From: Edaphobacter modestus
Lineage (GTDB): Bacteria > Acidobacteriota > Terriglobia > Terriglobales > Acidobacteriaceae
DNA length: 64,000 nt
Assembly (NCBI RefSeq): GCF_004217555.1
Contig: NZ_SHKW01000001.1
Coordinates: forward strand, 3,658,001-3,722,000
Direction: 5' to 3'
In this document: positions 33,269 to 43,370 of the stretch, in pieces
Layout of the letters: every line of letters starts with the position of its first letter
How positions within the stretch are numbered: the first letter of the stretch is position 1
Notes under the pieces: model-generated
Databases searched by the model: none
What the model was told of the DNA's origin: nothing
What the model saw: only the letters and a program-made list of their open reading frames with translations
Position numbers and translations under genes: made by a program

Positions 33269-34120
33269 TCACTTGCCTTCCCTCAGTCGATCCAGCAGAC
33301 GCGTCAGTACCTCGCGCTCTTCGTCCGAAGGCTGGAAGGAAAGTGGCTTACGCCGGATGTAGCGAAGATTCAGGTTGGCGATGTCGGACGACATCACGAT
33401 AAAGAGGTTTCCTGGGATGTTGAACCAGAACTCGTCACTGACCGTTTCGATGTCTTCAGCCTTGGCCTTGTGAAATTCGGCGCGTTCGAAGCGGCGCGGG
33501 TTGGCCAGCGTGATGCTCTGCAGTGAGCCGTCATTGTTCAGCATGCGATCCTGAATCGCGCCCTGGTATAGACCGCCAGTCTTTGTGAGCACGTCGGCCA
33601 TGATGCGGAAGCTACCCTCCGGCAGCAGCATGTCGCTGAACAGCAGATCCCACTCCGAGATGCGCGGCACAATGGTCGCGAGCAACGTGCGCATCCACCG
33701 CTTATGCAGTCTGCGCCAGATGCGGTTGTAGCTCAGCACGATGACGATACGCGCGATCGAGATCAACACCACCAGCGCATAAAGCCGCCAGAGAATTACG
33801 AAGTTCATCCAGAAAAAAGCCCGGAGGCTCGTGAAGAATTGCGGGCGGTGGGCCTGGAAGAAATTGTCGCTCTGCAGCGAGGAGAAGACCGTCTCGAGAT
33901 CGTAGTGTGTGCCTGTGCGTCCAAGCGCTCCGCTCCATCGCGCCCATAGAAAAGCGACAATTAGCGGAACAACGGCGCCGATGATGGAACGGGCGACTTC
34001 TTCTGCATGGCTTTGGACGCGGGTCTTGCGGAACACAACAAGATCGGCAGCCCAACGCGAGATCAGGTCTGGGCCCAGAAGATAGACGGCAATAAGGAAG
34101 CTGACGAGGAGCGCCAGCAC
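33269..34120 (-). CDS. Membrane protein of unknown function (283 aa)
   Basis: Three hydrophobic segments (residues ~2-16, ~45-62 and ~103-130) are followed by a soluble C-terminal half with strands L-L-P-E-G-S-F-R-I-M-A-D-V and N-L-F-I-V-M-S-S-D-I-A-N-L-N-L-R-Y-I-R-R. That half resembles Sm-like or DUF6338-type domains, tentatively. It is 10 bp downstream of a small gene on the same strand and probably in one operon with it. Confidence 0.65.
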   Translation of the reverse strand: MLALLVSFLIAVYLLGPDLISRWAADLVVFRKTRVQSHAEEVARSIIGAVVPLIVAFLWARWSGALGRTGTHYDLETVFSSLQSDNFFQAHRPQFFTSLRAFFWMNFVILWRLYALVVLISIARIVIVLSYNRIWRRLHKRWMRTLLATIVPRISEWDLLFSDMLLPEGSFRIMADVLTKTGGLYQGAIQDRMLNNDGSLQSITLANPRRFERAEFHKAKAEDIETVSDEFWFNIPGNLFIVMSSDIANLNLRYIRRKPLSFQPSDEEREVLTRLLDRLREGK

Positions 34121-34130
34121 CAGGGATCTC

Positions 34131-34397
34131 CTAGGCGACGGCTTCGCGAAGGTCGGCGAGGTTTAGCGTGATCTCGCCGAAAGAGGTTGGGATCACAGCG
34201 GACTCGTGCGTGCGAAGCTGATCGAGCACAGCATCCTCATGCCGCTGGATGAAGTCGATGATCTCTGCGCGCAGACGTTTCTGGCTGGTGCCGATGTTGG
34301 CATCCCGCAGGGAAAGCACGTATTCCAGTTCAGAGCTGCTCACCGAAACCTCGTAAATTGCCTGCACAAAACCTTGTGCACCCTTAGAAGATACCAT
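34131..34397 (-). CDS. Small hypothetical protein (88 aa), partner of the membrane protein
   Basis: A short helical protein with E-V-S-V-S-S-S-E-L-E-Y-V-L-S-L-R and a charged helix (K-R-L-R-A-E-I-I-D-F-I-Q-R-H-E-D-A-V). It precedes the 283-aa membrane protein by 10 bp and lies 87 bp after purK, so it might also read through from pur genes. No family is recognised. Confidence 0.55.
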   Translation of the reverse strand: MVSSKGAQGFVQAIYEVSVSSSELEYVLSLRDANIGTSQKRLRAEIIDFIQRHEDAVLDQLRTHESAVIPTSFGEITLNLADLREAVA

Positions 34398-34484
34398 GTC
34401 CGCGTGCGATATACGGACATTATCGACCCACTGCGAACCGGAAGAGTCATCCCGTCGAAGCTCGATTTGAACCCGGGCTATTGG

Positions 34485-35663
34485 TTAAAGCTGCCCCTGC
34501 GCCTTCAGAACATTCGCCACGGCCTCGTCCGCGGTGCTTCCCACGGCACTCAGGTGGCCCATCTTCCGCCCGCGTCGGGGGCGATGTTTCTCGTAAAGGT
34601 GCAGACGAATGCCCGGAACAGCCAGGGCGCGATCAAAATGCGGCTCACGCGCTGAACCGTCAGCATCCAGCCATACGTCGCCCAACAGGTTGGCAATCGC
34701 GCAGGGCTGAACAATCTCCACCTCGCCCAGCGGAAGATCGCAGACTGCGCGGACCAACTGCTCGAACTGGCTGGTCACGCAGGCTCGCTCGCTCGAGTGG
34801 TAGCTGTTGTGTGGGCGCGGCGCCAGCTCGTTCACCAGCAACTCGCCTGCAGTGGTCACGAACATCTCCACCGCCAGGATGCCCTCGAGCTGGAAGGTGT
34901 CTGCAATCGTCTCAGCGAGTTGCCGCGCCTCAGCTGCCATGGCGTCGGTGAGCGGCGCGGGCATCACGCTCCAGGCCAGAATCTGGTTTTCGTGATGGTT
35001 CCAGGCCGCGGGATAGACCTTTACCTCGCCAGAAGGGCTGCGGGCCACCAGCACTGAGATCTCGCGTTCAAGATCGACCGCCTTTTCGGCTACTCCGGCT
35101 CTCTCGCCCAGCGCCTCCCAGGCTCCTCGAGCCTCCTCTTCAGCGTCAGCGCCGGGACGGAAGCCGACTTTTCCCTGTCCCCGGCCATCGTATCCGCCGG
35201 TCGCACTCTTGCAGAAACATCTGCCGCCCAGAGCGCGGATCGCGTCGCGAAGTTCGTCGAGCGAACGCACTGCGCGGTACTCGCCGACCGGAAAGCCATG
35301 CTTTCGCAGCCAGTCCTTCTGCTCGATCCTGTCCTGAATGACGGCGAGCGTGTTGCGGCCGGGCCTTACCGGGGCATAGTTGGCCGCGGCGTCCATGCTG
35401 GCAAGCGATATCTGCTCGATCTCGAGCGTCACCACGTCGCATCCTCGCGCCAGGTTCGCGGCCTCGCGGGAATCATCCCAGCTTGCCTCGATGCATCCAT
35501 CCACGACAAAGCGCGCCGGGCATGCGGGATCAGGATCGAGAACCTGGATGCGATAGCCCATAGCTCGCGCTGCCATCGCGGTCATGCGGCCAAGCTGGCC
35601 CCCACCGAAGATGCCTATGGTTGCGCCGGGAAGGATCGGCTGTGCGGCTGGATCTCTGCTCAC
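34485..35663 (-). CDS. purK: 5-(carboxyamino)imidazole ribonucleotide synthase
   Basis: A 392-aa ATP-grasp enzyme that makes N5-CAIR from AIR, ATP and bicarbonate in purine synthesis. The N-terminal [11 protein letters not shown], the ATP-grasp lysine in [17 protein letters not shown], and [14 protein letters not shown] are all family signatures. Its GTG start overlaps the purE stop (GTGA), so the two subunits are translated together. Confidence 0.96.
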   Translation of the reverse strand: MSRDPAAQPILPGATIGIFGGGQLGRMTAMAARAMGYRIQVLDPDPACPARFVVDGCIEASWDDSREAANLARGCDVVTLEIEQISLASMDAAANYAPVRPGRNTLAVIQDRIEQKDWLRKHGFPVGEYRAVRSLDELRDAIRALGGRCFCKSATGGYDGRGQGKVGFRPGADAEEEARGAWEALGERAGVAEKAVDLEREISVLVARSPSGEVKVYPAAWNHHENQILAWSVMPAPLTDAMAAEARQLAETIADTFQLEGILAVEMFVTTAGELLVNELAPRPHNSYHSSERACVTSQFEQLVRAVCDLPLGEVEIVQPCAIANLLGDVWLDADGSAREPHFDRALAVPGIRLHLYEKHRPRRGRKMGHLSAVGSTADEAVANVLKAQGQL

Positions 35664-36184
35664 GCCTTCGCCTCGGAGATCTCATCGTCGGCTGGCTGAG
35701 TCAGGGTCTGCGCCAGCACCTCGTCGCGTCGCGCAGCTCGCCACGCGATAAGCTTTTCGCGTAGCGCAGCATCCGTAGTGGCGAGGATCTGAGCCGCCAG
35801 CAGCCCCGCATTCGCCGCCCCCGCTGCACCAATTGCGAGCGTGCCAACGGGGACACCCTTCGGCATCTGCACGATGCTCAGCAACGAATCCATTCCCTGC
35901 AACGCGGTCGCTGGAATTGGCACGCCGAGTACAGGCACGACCGTCTTCGCTGCGATCATCCCTGGAAGGTGCGCCGCTCCGCCTGCGCCTGCGATGATGA
36001 CACGAAGCCCACGCGAGGCAGCGGTCTCGGCATATTCGAAGAGAAGATCGGGGGTACGGTGCGCCGAGACCACCCGCACCTCGTGCGGAACGCCGAACTC
36101 GGCGAGCATCTCGACGGCGCCGCGCATCACCGCATAATCATTGCGGCTTCCCATGATGACTCCAACCAGCGGTGAGGCGTCCAT
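35660..36184 (-). CDS. purE: N5-carboxyaminoimidazole ribonucleotide mutase
   Basis: A 174-aa mutase that rearranges N5-CAIR to CAIR, the step after PurK. Signatures: [32 protein letters not shown], and [12 protein letters not shown]. The fold is a class I PurE octamer subunit. No Shine-Dalgarno is present; a perfect TATAAT lies 6 nt before the ATG. Confidence 0.96.
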   Translation of the reverse strand: MDASPLVGVIMGSRNDYAVMRGAVEMLAEFGVPHEVRVVSAHRTPDLLFEYAETAASRGLRVIIAGAGGAAHLPGMIAAKTVVPVLGVPIPATALQGMDSLLSIVQMPKGVPVGTLAIGAAGAANAGLLAAQILATTDAALREKLIAWRAARRDEVLAQTLTQPADDEISEAKA

Positions 36185-36190
36185 AGCCCG

Positions 36191-36196
36191 ATTATA
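36191..36196 (-). promoter_or_regulatory. Consensus -10 box of purEK, leaderless arrangement
   Basis: TATAAT on the minus strand ends 6 nt before the purE ATG, so the mRNA would begin at the start codon. No consensus -35 is visible. Confidence 0.6.
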
Positions 36197-36262
36197 CGGT
36201 CTTCGCTGCGTGCTTTCAGAAGGTTGCAGACCCCGTTCGTTCGGGTGACACGAGCCTGCAAT

Positions 36263-37651
36263 CTATTCCTTCTTCTTTTTTCGCGTGAGTTTCGGCATCT
36301 CGCCATCTGCCCGCATCTCCCGCCACTTTCGTGTCGGGTCGTCATCCGGGTCCGGCGTCTCCTGATGTGGCCGTATCTCTTCGGGAACATGTCGCAGGTT
36401 TACGCGAATCCTTGTCCACGTGGACGAACTCCCACGCATCGAGTCGACCAAAACGTCGTCCACTGCGAGCAGCTCCGCCGCATCTGGATGTCGCACCTTC
36501 CAGCGCTCCAGCCCTTCCATCGCCTCCTGTTTGTTCGTGGAGTTTGCGATCACGATCAGCGGCATCTTCGATTGCCTTCTCTTCGACGCAGTTGAAGATC
36601 CGGACTCTGTTTGTTCCTCATCTTCTTTGTTCTTCGCGACGGTCTTCTTTGCCCGTGATGGGGCCACACGCTTTCCCTCGCCCTCCATCTTGCGAAAGTG
36701 CGGAGGCCACGGAGCATCGCCCAGGCCTTCTGCTTCATCGCGTGCAGCCAGCTCCAACAGTCCTTCCAGCGAGCCCCCCGCCTGATCCATCCCGGCATGC
36801 GCATCGCCTCTCTTCGCAAAGCGCTCCGGCACCGTGAAGACGGTGAACTCCTGCGGATCGCACTCCATTACCTCTTTCCACTCCAGTGGAGTCGACACCC
36901 GCGCATCTGGCAAGGGCCGCACCGAGTAGGCCGACGCCGTCGTGCGGTCCTTGGCATTCTGGTTGTAGTCCAGAAAGACGCCGTGGCGTTCTTCCTTCCA
37001 CCACTTCGAGCTGGCAAGCTGCGGAACCCGTCGCTCCACTGCCCGCGACAACGCAATCGCCGCCCGCCGCACCTCGGTGAAGCTCCAGCGCGGCTCGATC
37101 CGCACATTCACGTGCATGCCGCGCGACCCGCTCGTCTTCGGCCAGCCGCGCAGCCCCACCTCTTCGAGTACGGCCTTCACCTCCATAGTGACGCGACGTA
37201 CGTCGTCCCAGCACACGCCCGGTATCGGGTCGAGATCCACGCGCAGCTCATCTGGATGGTCAAGATCGCCCGTACGGACCGGGTGCGGATGAAGTTCCAT
37301 GCATCCGAGGTTCACGATCCAGGCCAGCCCGGCCTCGTCATCGACGACCATCTCCTCCGCCGTGCGTCCGGAGGGAAACGAGAGCGTCACCGTGCGAATC
37401 CACTCCGGCCGGTCGCTGGGTGCACGCTTCTGGTAGAAGGGCTCGGCCTCGGCTCCATTGACGAACCGCTTCAACACGATAGGACGGTCGCGAATTCCCT
37501 GCAACGCTCCCGGCGCAACGGCAAGGTAGTAATGCACCAAGTCCAGCTTCGAGACCTTCACCTGCCTGGAGAAATACAGCTTCTCCGGGTGCGTTACCCG
37601 CACCTCGTGTCCGCCGATCGAAAGAATCTCCGCCGCCTCGTCTGCGCTCAC
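36263..37651 (-). CDS. Free-standing LigD-type polymerase (NHEJ primase-polymerase)
   Basis: A 462-aa protein whose first ~300 residues are the LigD POL domain of the archaeo-eukaryotic primase superfamily. The catalytic D-L-D-P, the S-G-S-R-G-M-H-V loop and F-L-D-Y-N-Q-N-A-K-D-R-T-T-A-S-A-Y-S are present. In bacterial end-joining this domain fills gaps with ribonucleotides. Here no ligase or phosphoesterase domain is attached. Instead, a charged linker rich in Lys, Arg and Glu leads to a short C-terminal domain (P-L-I-V-I-A-N-S-T-N-K-Q-E-A) and ends in K-L-T-R-K-K-K-K-E. No Ku gene is in the window. Confidence 0.88.
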   Translation of the reverse strand: MSADEAAEILSIGGHEVRVTHPEKLYFSRQVKVSKLDLVHYYLAVAPGALQGIRDRPIVLKRFVNGAEAEPFYQKRAPSDRPEWIRTVTLSFPSGRTAEEMVVDDEAGLAWIVNLGCMELHPHPVRTGDLDHPDELRVDLDPIPGVCWDDVRRVTMEVKAVLEEVGLRGWPKTSGSRGMHVNVRIEPRWSFTEVRRAAIALSRAVERRVPQLASSKWWKEERHGVFLDYNQNAKDRTTASAYSVRPLPDARVSTPLEWKEVMECDPQEFTVFTVPERFAKRGDAHAGMDQAGGSLEGLLELAARDEAEGLGDAPWPPHFRKMEGEGKRVAPSRAKKTVAKNKEDEEQTESGSSTASKRRQSKMPLIVIANSTNKQEAMEGLERWKVRHPDAAELLAVDDVLVDSMRGSSSTWTRIRVNLRHVPEEIRPHQETPDPDDDPTRKWREMRADGEMPKLTRKKKKE

Positions 37652-37706
37652 GAAGACAGCCTATACCGATCCGGCAACCCTGTGTCGAGCGAAGTGACGG
37701 AATATC

Positions 37707-39668
37707 TCAGCCTTTGATCAGCGAAAGAATCTTGTCCCGCGTCGTCGTGTCATTATCAAAGCCGCCGTGGGTCGTGCTCTTCGAGTACTGCTGGGGTGCT
37801 TTGAAGGTTGCGACATTCCGAAGGCCGAGCGAGAGAACCTCGCTTGCAAAGTACCTCTCCATCCCCAGAATCGGTGTTACCTCGCCCTTCTCAAAAGACT
37901 GCGAGACCAGGTACAGCAGCGAACGGCTGTAGTCGAGGATCGGCTTGCAGGTAGGATCCTTCTGCTCCATCTCGTCTGTCAGCTCGAATTGGTTGTACTG
38001 CTTCACCTTTCCGCTTCGAATGGCAGGCACAACCTGACTTTGAAACACATCGGCGCGCACCGCGGGAGCCATAAAGTTCACGGTTTCGAAGTTCCACTTA
38101 AGCCTGTTCACGATGTAGCTATGAACGATCGCACCTGCCGAGTGTCCGACCAAGTGCAGCCTGACTTTCGACATATCCTTGAAGTAGGGCGATCTCTTAC
38201 TTGCTTCGTACAGCTTGAGTCCGCCGCTCTCCTGCGCGCTTGAAATCGCGTCCGCGTTCTGCTTCATCTGGCCCCACACACTGGAGCCCGGAACCGCAAG
38301 CAGCCGTTCCAGCCGGGAATTCCACCAGCCTCTCACCCGATCCATTACCGCACCGGTAGTTCGCGGCTGCTTTGCAGCGATATCGGCCCAGATGTTCTTC
38401 AGGGTAGCGAACAGATCGGTCTCCCACATCAGAAAGACAGGAAAGATCTGCCGGTCATACATCGCGGGAATCCATTGTGCTGCCGTTCTGGCCGCATCGT
38501 CTTCTGAGGTCAGGCCTCCGTGAGCGTAGATCGCAACATCAACGGGCTGGCTGTCGCGTAGTCCCCACTTCTTCCTCGCCTCGCCCAACTGCTGGTTCAG
38601 CAGTGCCATCACATCGCTGTCCTGGGTGCGGAAGTCTCCGGTATTGCTGAGCTTGCCGTTGTTCTCCATGTCGATGATGAAGGGACCGATCTCCCGGTTC
38701 CTCAGCGTCTCGTCACTCGCCAGTTGAACCCGGCCCTGCTTCACTCGCAGCGTGGCCGAGCTTGCGATCTCCGTGTGCAGGTCGGTCGTCACGCCAAGCT
38801 GCGCCACCCAGCAGTCCATCGCATTCTCGGTCCAGTCCTGGTAGGTCAGCACTGCGCGTCCGCCCGTTCCCCAGTTTGTATCCCACGAGTTCTGGATAAT
38901 AAATCCCTCACGGGTGTAGCCCACGATCGCGAAGGCGTGCGCACCATCCTCCGGCGTTGCCTCCTTGCGTGGAATCACCCAGTAGTCATCGCTCGGCTTG
39001 ATCGTTGGCCTGCCGCGAAGCCTGGGCTTCAATCCCTCCATCCACCCTGTATGGCACACAGCACTGGCGTAAAGGACCCCGATCTCGTTCAGCGCAACCT
39101 GCATATCGGTTACGCTTCGCGTGTCCACGCGATAATACGCACCCAGTGGGCGTCGAACCGCATCCTGCCACCAATCGTCATCAGGATTCGCAGCGGGAGC
39201 CGGCATCGCCGCCGTACGCCACAGACGCGCCGCACAGGCGCCGTACTTGTACCAGCCCTTCATCGCGCCGCGCAGGCTAGACCCCGTGTCCTTCGTCGGG
39301 TCGCCCGGAAACTCGTCATAACGCCGCGCCATCGAGTACAGCATGAAGGACGATACCGGCTGCGGAACCTTCTCGCGCTTCGCCTTGTGTTGCAGGTGAA
39401 AGATCACGCTGGCCAGCGCGAATCCGGTGCACGCGCTCGTCAACCGCTGATTCAGTACCGGAATATTGATGGAAGGAGCCAGCACCTCAGCAGGAATTAG
39501 CATTACGGAAGGCTGATAAGCCCGGTCGCGAAGATCAATGCTATCGGGAACCACATTTCGTTTTGGCCACTTGCGTACGGCTGTTTTTTTGGTAGCCTTC
39601 TTCGCTGTCTTCTTTGACGCCGATTTCTTCTTGCTTAGGACAGACTGCTTCTTCGTCTTCGTCGCCAT
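37707..39668 (-). CDS. Papain-like (C1) protease fused to an alpha/beta hydrolase
   Basis: A 653-aa protein starting at 39668 behind GAGAGAGG. The first ~40 residues are a Lys/Ala/Thr-rich basic tail. Residues ~45-300 are a C1 peptidase: Gln and Cys in L-N-Q-R-L-T-S-A-C-T-G-F-A (Cys80), His in D-G-A-H-A-F-A-I-V-G-Y (~243), Asn in I-I-Q-N-S-W-D-T-N-W-G (~258). A second enzyme follows: Y-A-H-G-G-L then the nucleophile elbow V-G-H-S-A-G (Ser ~508), as in lipases. No signal peptide is seen. The union of a cysteine protease with a lipase-like fold in one chain is unusual; substrate and partner are unknown. Confidence 0.85.
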   Translation of the reverse strand: MATKTKKQSVLSKKKSASKKTAKKATKKTAVRKWPKRNVVPDSIDLRDRAYQPSVMLIPAEVLAPSINIPVLNQRLTSACTGFALASVIFHLQHKAKREKVPQPVSSFMLYSMARRYDEFPGDPTKDTGSSLRGAMKGWYKYGACAARLWRTAAMPAPAANPDDDWWQDAVRRPLGAYYRVDTRSVTDMQVALNEIGVLYASAVCHTGWMEGLKPRLRGRPTIKPSDDYWVIPRKEATPEDGAHAFAIVGYTREGFIIQNSWDTNWGTGGRAVLTYQDWTENAMDCWVAQLGVTTDLHTEIASSATLRVKQGRVQLASDETLRNREIGPFIIDMENNGKLSNTGDFRTQDSDVMALLNQQLGEARKKWGLRDSQPVDVAIYAHGGLTSEDDAARTAAQWIPAMYDRQIFPVFLMWETDLFATLKNIWADIAAKQPRTTGAVMDRVRGWWNSRLERLLAVPGSSVWGQMKQNADAISSAQESGGLKLYEASKRSPYFKDMSKVRLHLVGHSAGAIVHSYIVNRLKWNFETVNFMAPAVRADVFQSQVVPAIRSGKVKQYNQFELTDEMEQKDPTCKPILDYSRSLLYLVSQSFEKGEVTPILGMERYFASEVLSLGLRNVATFKAPQQYSKSTTHGGFDNDTTTRDKILSLIKG

Positions 39669-39822
39669 GCAGACCTCTCTCGGTTGGAAGTGAAACAAAA
39701 CGGGCCCGGGTTGAACTATTTGTCCGGTCTACAATAACCCACTGCTGCGCACTTTCAATAAGTTCTGTTCGCTGACGAGTTTTCTCGACTGGTTACCTCG
39801 CGCATCGAGAAGTAGGAGGAGA

Positions 39823-41490
39823 CTACCCGTCATGGCCTTGCTCCACCACCTCGAACGGCCGCATCATCTCATTGTCTTCGTGCTCCAGCAGGTGACAATG
39901 CCATACATAGCGTCCCGTGTAGCCCTCAAATGGCACGATGATGCGGGTCACGTGCCCCTTCTCGCAGCGGACTGTATCCTTCCATCCTGCTTCTTCGGGG
40001 CCAGCAGGAATAGCGCGATTGGTGTATCGCATTTCGCCCGTGTCCTGAAAGTGGAAGACATCGAAGCTGCGTCGGTCCAGCACTTGGAACTTCACCAGAT
40101 GGAGATGGATGGGATGGGTATCTTCGGTCAGGTTCACCAGCTCCCAGATCTCCGTCGTGTCGATCACCGGCTTTTCTGTCACCGGCATGTGCCAGGGAGT
40201 ATTGTTCAGTAGCATCCCCATCGACTCCTGAACCTTGTTCATCGTCTCGTCGAGCGTCAGGCGCCGCGTTCGCACAGCGTTGCTCTCCGGAATCCGGGCA
40301 ACGGGACGCAGCATCGCAGGCAGCGAACTCGAGTCCTTCGCACCCGGGGCCGCTACTCGAAACTCCATAATGTCGAAGCTGTCACTCTTCAATACGATCT
40401 TCTCGCCAGCGTGCTTGCTGAAATCGAAGACAATGTCTGTCCGCTCGGCCGGTGTCAGCAAAGCGTGTTGCGTCTTAACCGGCGCCTGCAATAGACCCTG
40501 GTCTCCACCGATCACATGCAGCTCCAGCAGGTCGCCGAAAGAGAGTCGAAAGAAACGCGCATTCGACCCATTCATCACACGAAATCGATACCTGCGCGGC
40601 TCCACCTCAAGGTATGGAAAAAGCCTCCCATTCGCCAGCATCACGTTGCTATACACCTCGGGAACCCAAGGTGACTTCGGATCGCCGGAGACCGGATACT
40701 CCAGCTGCCCATCGGACCGCAAAAATCGATCGAAGAGCATCAGCGGGATCTCGTACCTTCCCTTCGGAAGGTTCAGCGCATCTTCAACCTCATCGCGAAT
40801 GACGAACATGCCTTGCAGACCCGCATAAATGTTGAGCCGATTTATACCCATCGTATGGTCGTGGTAGAACAGCAGCGCTGCATTCTGCTTATTCGGGTAG
40901 TGATAGAGCAGCGATTTGCCCGGCACCACCCAATCCTCCGGGTATCCATCGCTTGTCGGGGGGGTCCGTCCTCCGTGCAGGTGAATGACGCACCGCACCT
41001 CAGGCTTATCGGTTTCGGCTCCATGCAGCGTGTGATCGATCGGAAGAAAGTGTTTCCCCGGAAGCTGGTTCGCCCACTCCACCATCAGGCCCTGGCCGCT
41101 TCGCGTCTCGAAGATCGGTCCCGGCGAGCTGCCGTTAAATCCCCACATCCGCGTCGGAGGCAAATCACGATGAACCTTCTGGTGAATCTCTTCCATTGCC
41201 ACGCGATAGAAGGGAACGCTCTTCGCGGCATCGTCTGGATCGGGGCGGATTCCACTGTTCTTCATCACCGCAGGCAGCGGCAACGGATCGACGAACGGTT
41301 TCAGCATACTTGGGTCGAGCGCCATCGATGGCGCAACCATTCCACTCGCGACTGCGGATTTTTCAAGGGATAGTCCGGTGGCCAGAACGCCGGCCCGTTG
41401 CAGAAAGCTTCTCCGAGAGATCAAAACCGTCCGCCTCTTTCTTTCACAAACAAAGAAACGAGGGGTGCCGGAGCGAACCGCCTCCAGCAC
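39823..41490 (-). CDS. CotA-type multicopper oxidase
   Basis: A laccase/bilirubin-oxidase-like enzyme of about 555 aa. All copper ligand motifs are present: H-L-H-G-G, H-D-H, H-P-I-H-L-H and the type-1 site H-C-H-L-L-E-H-E-D-N-E-M-M. Tat-like export is suggested by S-R-R-S-F-L-Q-R-A-G-V-L-A-T-G-L. The true start may be the TTG at 41424, which has AGAGG upstream and puts the twin-arginine motif at the N-terminus; the ATG at 41490 adds 22 residues. It may oxidise phenols or metals in the periplasm. Confidence 0.9.
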   Translation of the reverse strand: MLEAVRSGTPRFFVCERKRRTVLISRRSFLQRAGVLATGLSLEKSAVASGMVAPSMALDPSMLKPFVDPLPLPAVMKNSGIRPDPDDAAKSVPFYRVAMEEIHQKVHRDLPPTRMWGFNGSSPGPIFETRSGQGLMVEWANQLPGKHFLPIDHTLHGAETDKPEVRCVIHLHGGRTPPTSDGYPEDWVVPGKSLLYHYPNKQNAALLFYHDHTMGINRLNIYAGLQGMFVIRDEVEDALNLPKGRYEIPLMLFDRFLRSDGQLEYPVSGDPKSPWVPEVYSNVMLANGRLFPYLEVEPRRYRFRVMNGSNARFFRLSFGDLLELHVIGGDQGLLQAPVKTQHALLTPAERTDIVFDFSKHAGEKIVLKSDSFDIMEFRVAAPGAKDSSSLPAMLRPVARIPESNAVRTRRLTLDETMNKVQESMGMLLNNTPWHMPVTEKPVIDTTEIWELVNLTEDTHPIHLHLVKFQVLDRRSFDVFHFQDTGEMRYTNRAIPAGPEEAGWKDTVRCEKGHVTRIIVPFEGYTGRYVWHCHLLEHEDNEMMRPFEVVEQGHDG

Positions 41491-41527
41491 CCTTCGTCAA
41501 AGCTACTACCTCAACGCTTCTGGAGAA

Positions 41528-43162
41528 CTAGAACCAGCCTCTGCCCGAGTCCCCGTCGTGATCCTTGCCACCATGATTGTTTGTCGGAAGGCCCGTGCCT
41601 TCATCGAGCAGGAAGGAACCATTCTGCGGATTCCTGAAGTCGAACATGTTCAGCAGCGAGCCCGCCCGGCTGTCGAACGAGCCTTCAATCCTCTGTCCGC
41701 CGACCCAGTTGTCTTCAATGAAGCGAAGGATCGAGCTCTGATCCGTCACCGTGTGATCTACATAGTTATGCTTTGCATACGGTGAGACGACCAGCAGCGG
41801 CAGTCTCGGACCATATCCGCAGCGGCCCTGCGCGTGCAGCGCCGTGGGGCTGGGAAGCGCCGTCGAGCCGTCGCCGCAGGATCCGGTTGCCACCAGCGCG
41901 TCAGCCTCCGACGCGGACTGGTTCACGATCGGGCTCATCTGGTGATCGTACCAACCGTCGGAGTCGTCATACGCGATCACGACTGCAGTGTGCTCCCAGT
42001 CACGACCTTGCTGCTGCAGGAAGTTGATGACCTGAACGATGAAAGCCTGCTCATCCAGCGGGTCCGAATAGCCTGCATGGCCGTCCTGGTACCCAGGAGC
42101 CTTCAGAAAGCTTATCGCCGGGAAGTTCCCCGCTTTTACAGCGGCGAAGAAGTCGTCCGTATCGTACTGATGGTTCGCCTGATCGTCGGAGCCGATCGTG
42201 TGCACCGACGAAGGCCGAAGATGCTTCGGGTTCGCCGTCGAAGCGTAGTACTGGAACGGCTGATGGTGGGGAATATAGTCCGCCTTCTTCGTCATCGTGA
42301 CTTTGGAAGTGGTGCTGCGGCTGCAGCCCGTCGATCCATCGGCATTCGTCTTGGTCAGGTCGAAACCTCCCTCGAAGAATCCCCAGGTCACACCACGGCT
42401 GTTCAACAGGTCGCCGATGTTCTGGCCGCCGAACCGTACCGTCCCTGTGCCCGAGCACACATCACCAATCGGGTCTGCATCGCTGATCAGCGTCTGTCCG
42501 CCGCTTCCGTCCGGAACCACCGAATCACCCGCGCTCACCGAATCGACGATTCCGCCCGTCTGGCCGGAGACCAGGTTGATCGCTCCAGGAGTGGAAGGGC
42601 CAAACGTCGTGTCATACGAGTTATCGCTCATCGCATACTGCTGCGCATAGTTCCACAACGCCGTAACCGTGTTGCCGTCGTAGTAGCCCATCACCAGCGC
42701 ATTGGTCGCCTGACCAGCAGGAGGAGGTCCGGGCGTTCCCGTGTACTTCGGGAACCCGTCCATCAGGCCGCCATGGAATGCCTGTTGCTCCGGGGTGTAG
42801 TCGTGATCCTGATCGGCCGTTGCCGCCTCCGAGCGGCCCAGACGAAACGGATTGGAGGCGGAAGCGCCATTCAGGGTCTTGTTCAGGAAATTCGGATTGT
42901 TATACAGAAGATCGTCGGTGTAGCCATTCACTCCGGGTGTTCCCGGCGCGGCTACAAACCTGGGTTCTCCATGGGGGTTCAGTGCCATCGGGTAAGTGCC
43001 GAAGTAGTGATCGAAGGAGACGTTCTCCTGGAAGATCACTACCAGGTGCTTGATCGGCGTGGACGACTCTTTAGAGTTTGCTTGCGCAGTCGCAAGCGAG
43101 GGCCCCATGATCTGTCCTGCCACAAGCATCGTGGCGACAGTGCTCGCAAAAAATTTCTGCAT
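41528..43162 (-). CDS. Exported phosphoesterase, phospholipase C / acid phosphatase family
   Basis: A 544-aa protein with a signal peptide (cleavage near A-T-A-Q at ~27). The family's catalytic opening I-K-H-L-V-V-I-F-Q-E-N-V-S-F-D-H-Y-F-G-T-Y and the metal-site residues in H-D-Y-T-P-E-Q-Q and A-Y-D-D-S-D-G-W-Y-D-H are clear, as is G-Y-G-P-R-L-P-L-L-V-V-S-P-Y-A near the end. It hydrolyses phosphate esters such as phospholipid head groups, possibly to scavenge phosphate. It lies 37 bp upstream of the oxidase gene on the same strand. Confidence 0.88.
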   Translation of the reverse strand: MQKFFASTVATMLVAGQIMGPSLATAQANSKESSTPIKHLVVIFQENVSFDHYFGTYPMALNPHGEPRFVAAPGTPGVNGYTDDLLYNNPNFLNKTLNGASASNPFRLGRSEAATADQDHDYTPEQQAFHGGLMDGFPKYTGTPGPPPAGQATNALVMGYYDGNTVTALWNYAQQYAMSDNSYDTTFGPSTPGAINLVSGQTGGIVDSVSAGDSVVPDGSGGQTLISDADPIGDVCSGTGTVRFGGQNIGDLLNSRGVTWGFFEGGFDLTKTNADGSTGCSRSTTSKVTMTKKADYIPHHQPFQYYASTANPKHLRPSSVHTIGSDDQANHQYDTDDFFAAVKAGNFPAISFLKAPGYQDGHAGYSDPLDEQAFIVQVINFLQQQGRDWEHTAVVIAYDDSDGWYDHQMSPIVNQSASEADALVATGSCGDGSTALPSPTALHAQGRCGYGPRLPLLVVSPYAKHNYVDHTVTDQSSILRFIEDNWVGGQRIEGSFDSRAGSLLNMFDFRNPQNGSFLLDEGTGLPTNNHGGKDHDGDSGRGWF

Positions 43163-43370
43163 ACGATCTCCTTGAACTAGGGCCTATCTACTCGTCTGGC
43201 CATAACCAAAGGTGTAGTCATCGATCGTGAAAAAACGGTAACTGTGAAATGAATTGTTCGAAATGTACCGAGAAAAGTGCTTAGCCGGTCACTCCATCCC
43301 TTTAAATGAAGAACGGCGAAAGCTCCAGGCTCCCGCCGCTCTGCCTTCCAATAAAGTCCAGGCTTCTCTA
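43163..43370. other. Intergenic region upstream of the phosphoesterase
   Basis: About 200 bases without a gene, holding the upstream region of the phosphoesterase and the tail of the M28 peptidase gene. No clear terminator is seen. Confidence 0.4.
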
